A stretch of 64,000 nt of DNA, from the NCBI GenBank assembly GCA_000198515.1, contig FP929140.1, forward strand, positions 408,527 to 472,526, read 5' to 3'. The translations under genes were made by a program, and so were the position numbers. The notes under the pieces were generated by a model. It was given only the letters and a program-made list of their open reading frames with translations. It did not search any database and was not told the DNA's origin. The stretch comes from a gamma proteobacterium HdN1 (GTDB lineage: Bacteria > Pseudomonadota > Gammaproteobacteria > Pseudomonadales > Ketobacteraceae). This document shows, piece after piece, positions 60,845 to 64,000 of the stretch (positions are counted from its first letter, which is position 1; each line of letters begins with the position of its first letter).

Positions 60845-61120
60845 GTGCCACGTTCTCTAAAAAAAGGGCCATTTGTGGATCACCATCTACTCAAGAAGGT
60901 AGAGGCCGCGATGGACAATAGCGTTAAAAAGCCGATCAAGACTTGGTCGCGCCGCTCGATGATTCTTCCAGAAATGGTTGGTATGACAATGGCGATTTAT
61001 AACGGTCGACAACACGTCCCAGTGTTCGTGACTGAGCACATGGTCGGCCACAAGCTTGGCGAATTCGCTGCGACCCGCACTTACCGTGGTCATGCCGCAG
61101 ATAAAAAAGCGAAAAGGTGA
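60845..61120 (+). CDS. rpsS: 30S ribosomal protein S19
   Basis: A 91-residue protein starting at GTG with GAGG upstream. It begins [20 protein letters not shown] and has [43 protein letters not shown], the S19 signature. It lies 20 bases after rplB and 10 bases before rplV. Confidence 0.97.
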   Translation: MPRSLKKGPFVDHHLLKKVEAAMDNSVKKPIKTWSRRSMILPEMVGMTMAIYNGRQHVPVFVTEHMVGHKLGEFAATRTYRGHAADKKAKR

Positions 61121-61130
61121 GGTGCTTGTG

Positions 61131-61463
61131 ATGGAAGTTGCAGCTAAATTGTTCAGCGCAAGAATATCTGCCCAGAAGGCACGCCTTGTGGCAGATCAGG
61201 TGCGCGGGAAACCCGTTGCGCAAGCGCTAAACGTACTTACGTTTAGTCCGAAGAAAGCGGCGCACCTCATTAAGAAGGTCGTTGAATCCGCAATTGCGAA
61301 CGCCGAACACAACGAAGGTGCGGACGTAGACGAGCTCAAAATTTCTGCCATCTTCGTGGATGAGGGAATGTCTATGAAGCGCGTAAAGCCACGAGCGAAA
61401 GGGCGCGCTGACCGCATCGTGAAGCGTACCTGCCACATTACTGTTAAAGTTTCGGACAAGTAG
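61131..61463 (+). CDS. rplV: 50S ribosomal protein L22
   Basis: A 110-residue protein, the E. coli length when started at the ATG at 61131 ([26 protein letters not shown]). A GTG one codon earlier is possible. The conserved tunnel loop [25 protein letters not shown] near 80-104 is intact. GGTGAGGTG precedes the start. Confidence 0.96.
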   Translation: MEVAAKLFSARISAQKARLVADQVRGKPVAQALNVLTFSPKKAAHLIKKVVESAIANAEHNEGADVDELKISAIFVDEGMSMKRVKPRAKGRADRIVKRTCHITVKVSDK

Positions 61464-61473
61464 GGAGTTCAAG

Positions 61474-62157
61474 ATGGGTCAAAAGGTTCATCCAACCGGC
61501 ATACGTTTGGGCATCGTCAAGAAACATTCCTCTACTTGGTATGCTAGCCCAAAAAACTTCGGTGATTATCTTTTAAAAGATATAAAGGTGCGTGAGTACC
61601 TATCCGAAAAATTGAAGGCAGCTTCAGTTAGCAGGATTGAAATCGAGCGGCCAGCGGAAAACGCTCGCATTACGATTAAGACGGCGCGGCCCGGCATTGT
61701 AATTGGCAAGAAAGGCGAAGATGTTGAGAAGCTGAGAAAAGAAGTTGCAAGCATCATGCAGGTTCCAGTCCACATCAATATTGAAGAAATTCGTAAGCCA
61801 GAACTAGATGCCAAGTTGGTTGCGGAAGGAATTGCTTCGCAGCTTGAGCGGCGCGTTATGTTTCGGCGTGCAATGAAGCGAGCGGTGCAGGGTACGATGC
61901 GCCTTGGTGCAAAAGGCATTAAGGTGCAGGTTTCTGGCAGGCTCGGTGGTGCGGAAATTGCGAGGACAGAATGGTATCGCGAAGGTCGAGTGCCGTTGCA
62001 CACCTTGCGTGCGGATATTGATTACGCAACCGCACGTGCGGAAACAACCTATGGGTCCATCGGCGTAAAAGTGTGGATTTTCAAGGGTGAAGTTCTTGGT
62101 GGCGTCGAGCCCGTTGAAGACACTAAAGTTGCGCCCAAGCGGACGCGTGCGAATTAA
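61474..62157 (+). CDS. rpsC: 30S ribosomal protein S3
   Basis: A 227-residue protein beginning [16 protein letters not shown]. The KH-domain motif [15 protein letters not shown] lies near 72-86, and [30 protein letters not shown] near 155-184. It lies 10 bases after rplV and 11 before rplP. Confidence 0.98.
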   Translation: MGQKVHPTGIRLGIVKKHSSTWYASPKNFGDYLLKDIKVREYLSEKLKAASVSRIEIERPAENARITIKTARPGIVIGKKGEDVEKLRKEVASIMQVPVHINIEEIRKPELDAKLVAEGIASQLERRVMFRRAMKRAVQGTMRLGAKGIKVQVSGRLGGAEIARTEWYREGRVPLHTLRADIDYATARAETTYGSIGVKVWIFKGEVLGGVEPVEDTKVAPKRTRAN

Positions 62158-62168
62158 GGGTTGCTGAC

Positions 62169-62582
62169 ATGTTACAGCCAAAACGAACGAAGTTCAGAAA
62201 ACAGCATAAGGGCCGTAATCGGGGGCTGGCGCTTCGCGGCGCTAAGGTATCCTTCGGTACTGTTGGTTTGAAGGCGCTAGAGCGCGGCAGACTTACAGCT
62301 CGGCAGATTGAGGCAGCTCGGCGCGCAATGACGCGGCATATCAAGAGAGGCGGCAAGATTTGGATTCGAGTGTTTCCCGATAAGCCTATAACTGAAAAGC
62401 CACTTGAAGTGCGGATGGGAAGCGGAAAGGGGAATGTGGAATATTGGGTAGCTCTTATACAGCCAGGCAAAGTGCTCTACGAAATGGAAGGTGTGGCACC
62501 AGACGTTGCCAAAGAAGCGTTTGCTCTTGCTGCAGCAAAGTTACCGATTAAGACAGCTGTTGTTACGCGCACGGTGATGTAA
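62169..62582 (+). CDS. rplP: 50S ribosomal protein L16
   Basis: A 137-residue protein beginning [57 protein letters not shown] at 58-93 is the signature. The terminal A of its TAA is the first base of the rpmC ATG (TAATG). Confidence 0.98.
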   Translation: MLQPKRTKFRKQHKGRNRGLALRGAKVSFGTVGLKALERGRLTARQIEAARRAMTRHIKRGGKIWIRVFPDKPITEKPLEVRMGSGKGNVEYWVALIQPGKVLYEMEGVAPDVAKEAFALAAAKLPIKTAVVTRTVM

Positions 62583-62782
62583 TGAAATCAAATGAACTGA
62601 GAGAAAAATCGGTAGATCAGCTGCAAGAGCAGTTGATTAAGCTGCTCAAAGAGCAGTTTGAATATCGAATGAAGCAAGCTACCGGGCAACTCGGCCAAAC
62701 CCATGTTATTAAACGGGCTCGCAAGGACATTGCGCGGTTGAAAACGATTCTCGGCGAGAAGACGCGGGGTAGCCAGGTATGA
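62582..62782 (+). CDS. rpmC: 50S ribosomal protein L29
   Basis: A 66-residue two-helix protein: [37 protein letters not shown], then [16 protein letters not shown]. It overlaps rplP by one base and rpsQ by 4 bases (ATGA), so all three are translationally linked. Confidence 0.97.
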   Translation: MKSNELREKSVDQLQEQLIKLLKEQFEYRMKQATGQLGQTHVIKRARKDIARLKTILGEKTRGSQV

Positions 62783-63042
62783 CTGAACAACAAACTACAG
62801 CGCGTACGGTCACTGGCCGTGTTGTTAGCGATAAGCGTGAAAAAACAATAACGGTCTTGATCGAACGCAAGGTCAAGCATCCAGTGTATGGCAAATACGT
62901 GAGACATAGCACGAAGTTGCATGCTCATGACGAAGACAACGCCTGTGCCATTGGTGATCTCGTTACAATCCAAGAATGCCGACCGATTTCTAAATCCAAG
63001 TTCTGGAATTTAGTAAAAATCGAGGAAAAGGCAAAGGGTTGA
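62779..63042 (+). CDS. rpsQ: 30S ribosomal protein S17
   Basis: An 87-residue OB-fold protein: [44 protein letters not shown], then [18 protein letters not shown]. It ends the classical S10 operon; rplN follows after 40 bases with a GGAG site. Confidence 0.97.
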   Translation: MTEQQTTARTVTGRVVSDKREKTITVLIERKVKHPVYGKYVRHSTKLHAHDEDNACAIGDLVTIQECRPISKSKFWNLVKIEEKAKG

Positions 63043-63082
63043 ACCCGCGGGGTCGCCTAGGACATAAGTTTGGAGATAAACC

Positions 63083-63451
63083 ATGATTCAGACCGAGACC
63101 ACACTTGATGTGGCTGATAACAGCGGCGCGCGTCGCGTGCAGTGCATAAAGGTTCTGGGCGGCTCACATCGGCGCTATGCGAATGTTGGTGATGTGATTA
63201 AAGTTTCCGTAAAGGAAGCGAGCCCGAGAGGAAAAGTTAAGAAAGGTGATGTGCTGAATGCGGTCGTGGTTCGCACTCGCTCCGGCGTGCGTAGGAGCGA
63301 CGGGTCGCTAATTCGTTTCGATGAGAACGCGGCCGTACTCCTTAATAATCAGAAGCAGCCGATCGGCACGCGTATTTTCGGGCCGGTTACTCGCGAGTTG
63401 CGTGGGGAGCAGTTCATGAAAATTATTTCTCTGGCGCCTGAAGTGCTCTAA
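63083..63451 (+). CDS. rplN: 50S ribosomal protein L14
   Basis: A 122-residue protein beginning [33 protein letters not shown]. The family block [17 protein letters not shown] closes the protein. It is the first gene of the spc operon order. Confidence 0.98.
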   Translation: MIQTETTLDVADNSGARRVQCIKVLGGSHRRYANVGDVIKVSVKEASPRGKVKKGDVLNAVVVRTRSGVRRSDGSLIRFDENAAVLLNNQKQPIGTRIFGPVTRELRGEQFMKIISLAPEVL

Positions 63452-63467
63452 AAACGGGAGTTGGATG

Positions 63468-63788
63468 ATGCGTAAGATTAAGAATAACGATGAAGTCGTC
63501 GTTATAAGCGGAAAAGACAAGGGCAAACGAGGCAAAGTAAGTCGCGTGCTAGGTGAAAAGGTCCTTGTATCCGGCGTCAATATAGTAAAGAGACACCAAA
63601 AGCCTGTTCCGCAGCGCGGTACGCAGGGGGGTATTCTTGAGAAGGAGGCGCCAATTCACATTTCAAATGTGGCGATCTGGAACCCGAATACAAGCAAAGC
63701 GGATCGTGTTGGGTTTCGCGTGAATGGAGAAGGCGCAAAAGAGCGTTTCTTCAAGTCCACAAATGAAACCATCGTCACCAAGGTATAG
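63468..63788 (+). CDS. rplX: 50S ribosomal protein L24
   Basis: A 106-residue protein with the KOW motif: [22 protein letters not shown] near 7-28. The ATG at 63468 is 7 bases after GGAG; an adjacent ATG at 63465 would add one Met. It lies 16 bases after rplN. Confidence 0.97.
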   Translation: MRKIKNNDEVVVISGKDKGKRGKVSRVLGEKVLVSGVNIVKRHQKPVPQRGTQGGILEKEAPIHISNVAIWNPNTSKADRVGFRVNGEGAKERFFKSTNETIVTKV

Positions 63789-63803
63789 GTTTAGGGGCCT
63801 GCA

Positions 63804-64000
63804 ATGAGCGGTTTAAAAGAGTTTTACAAAGCCCAAGTTGTTGAAGATCTCAAGCAACAGTTTGGGTATAAAAGCGTAATGGAAGTCCCCCGGATTACCA
63901 AGATTACGCTAAACATGGGGGTTGGTGAGGCTTCCCAAGATCGTAAGGCGATAGAAGGTGCTGTTACTGACTTAACGGCGATTTCGGGTCAAAAGCCGGT
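63804..64000 (+). CDS. rplE: 50S ribosomal protein L5 (5' part, cut by window end)
   Basis: The ATG at 63804 opens [20 protein letters not shown], continuing with [21 protein letters not shown] and ISGQKPV, the L5 N-terminal signature. The frame is open to the last base; about 65 of an expected 179 residues are visible. It follows rplX after 15 bases, the spc operon order. Confidence 0.96.
   Translation, partial: MSGLKEFYKAQVVEDLKQQFGYKSVMEVPRITKITLNMGVGEASQDRKAIEGAVTDLTAISGQKP

Overview
The window looks like chromosomal DNA of a gammaproteobacterium. The 16S rRNA carries gammaproteobacterial-type sequence near its 5' end, the rRNA spacer holds tRNA-Ile(GAT) and tRNA-Ala(TGC), and the gene order from rplU to clpB closely follows the type IV pilus neighbourhood known from Pseudomonas (rplU-rpmA-obgE-proB, rpsT, ribF-ileS-lspA-fkpB-ispH, minor pilins, thiO, pilR-pilS, bamD, rluD, pgeF, clpB). 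The ilvI-ilvH-ilvC-pssA order also fits. I cannot place the organism below class from sequence reading alone.

Layout. 1-1.6 kb: the 5' part of an EVE-domain gene (minus strand), an orphan zinc-ribbon ORF and tRNA-Pro. 1.7-5.2 kb: rplU, rpmA, obgE, proB. 5.3-11.9 kb: rpsT (minus), then ribF, ileS, lspA, fkpB, ispH. murJ, which sits between rpsT and ribF in many relatives, is absent there. 11.9-22 kb: type IV pilus region with pilE-like, pilV, pilW, pilX and a short pilY1 on the plus strand; fimT-like on the minus strand; thiO; then pilR and pilS on the minus strand, separated by a nitrobindin-like gene. 22-27.6 kb: PP0621-family protein, bamD, rluD, pgeF, clpB. 27.7-33.1 kb: a DUF4124 protein and the branched-chain amino acid operon ilvI-ilvH-ilvC followed by pssA.

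33.3-39 kb: a complete rRNA operon (promoter, boxA, 16S, tRNA-Ile, tRNA-Ala, boxA, 23S, 5S, terminator), with long processing stalks around 16S and 23S. 39-64 kb: a continuous gene-expression supercluster: a SPOR-like ORF, tRNA-Thr/Tyr/Gly/Thr, tuf copy 1, tRNA-Trp, secE, nusG, rplKAJL, rpoBC, rpsL, rpsG, fusA, tuf copy 2, and the S10/spc ribosomal operons up to a rplE cut by the window end.

Most of the window is ordinary core genome. I did not find a convincing undescribed multi-gene system. The observations most worth a second look are the nitrobindin-like gene wedged between pilS and pilR, the shortened PilY1 with a rearranged minor-pilin operon and an antisense fimT with alanine before the cleavage site, the gene-conversion pattern between the two tuf copies, the 19-bp tandem repeats just before obgE, and the small Lar-like zinc-ribbon protein.
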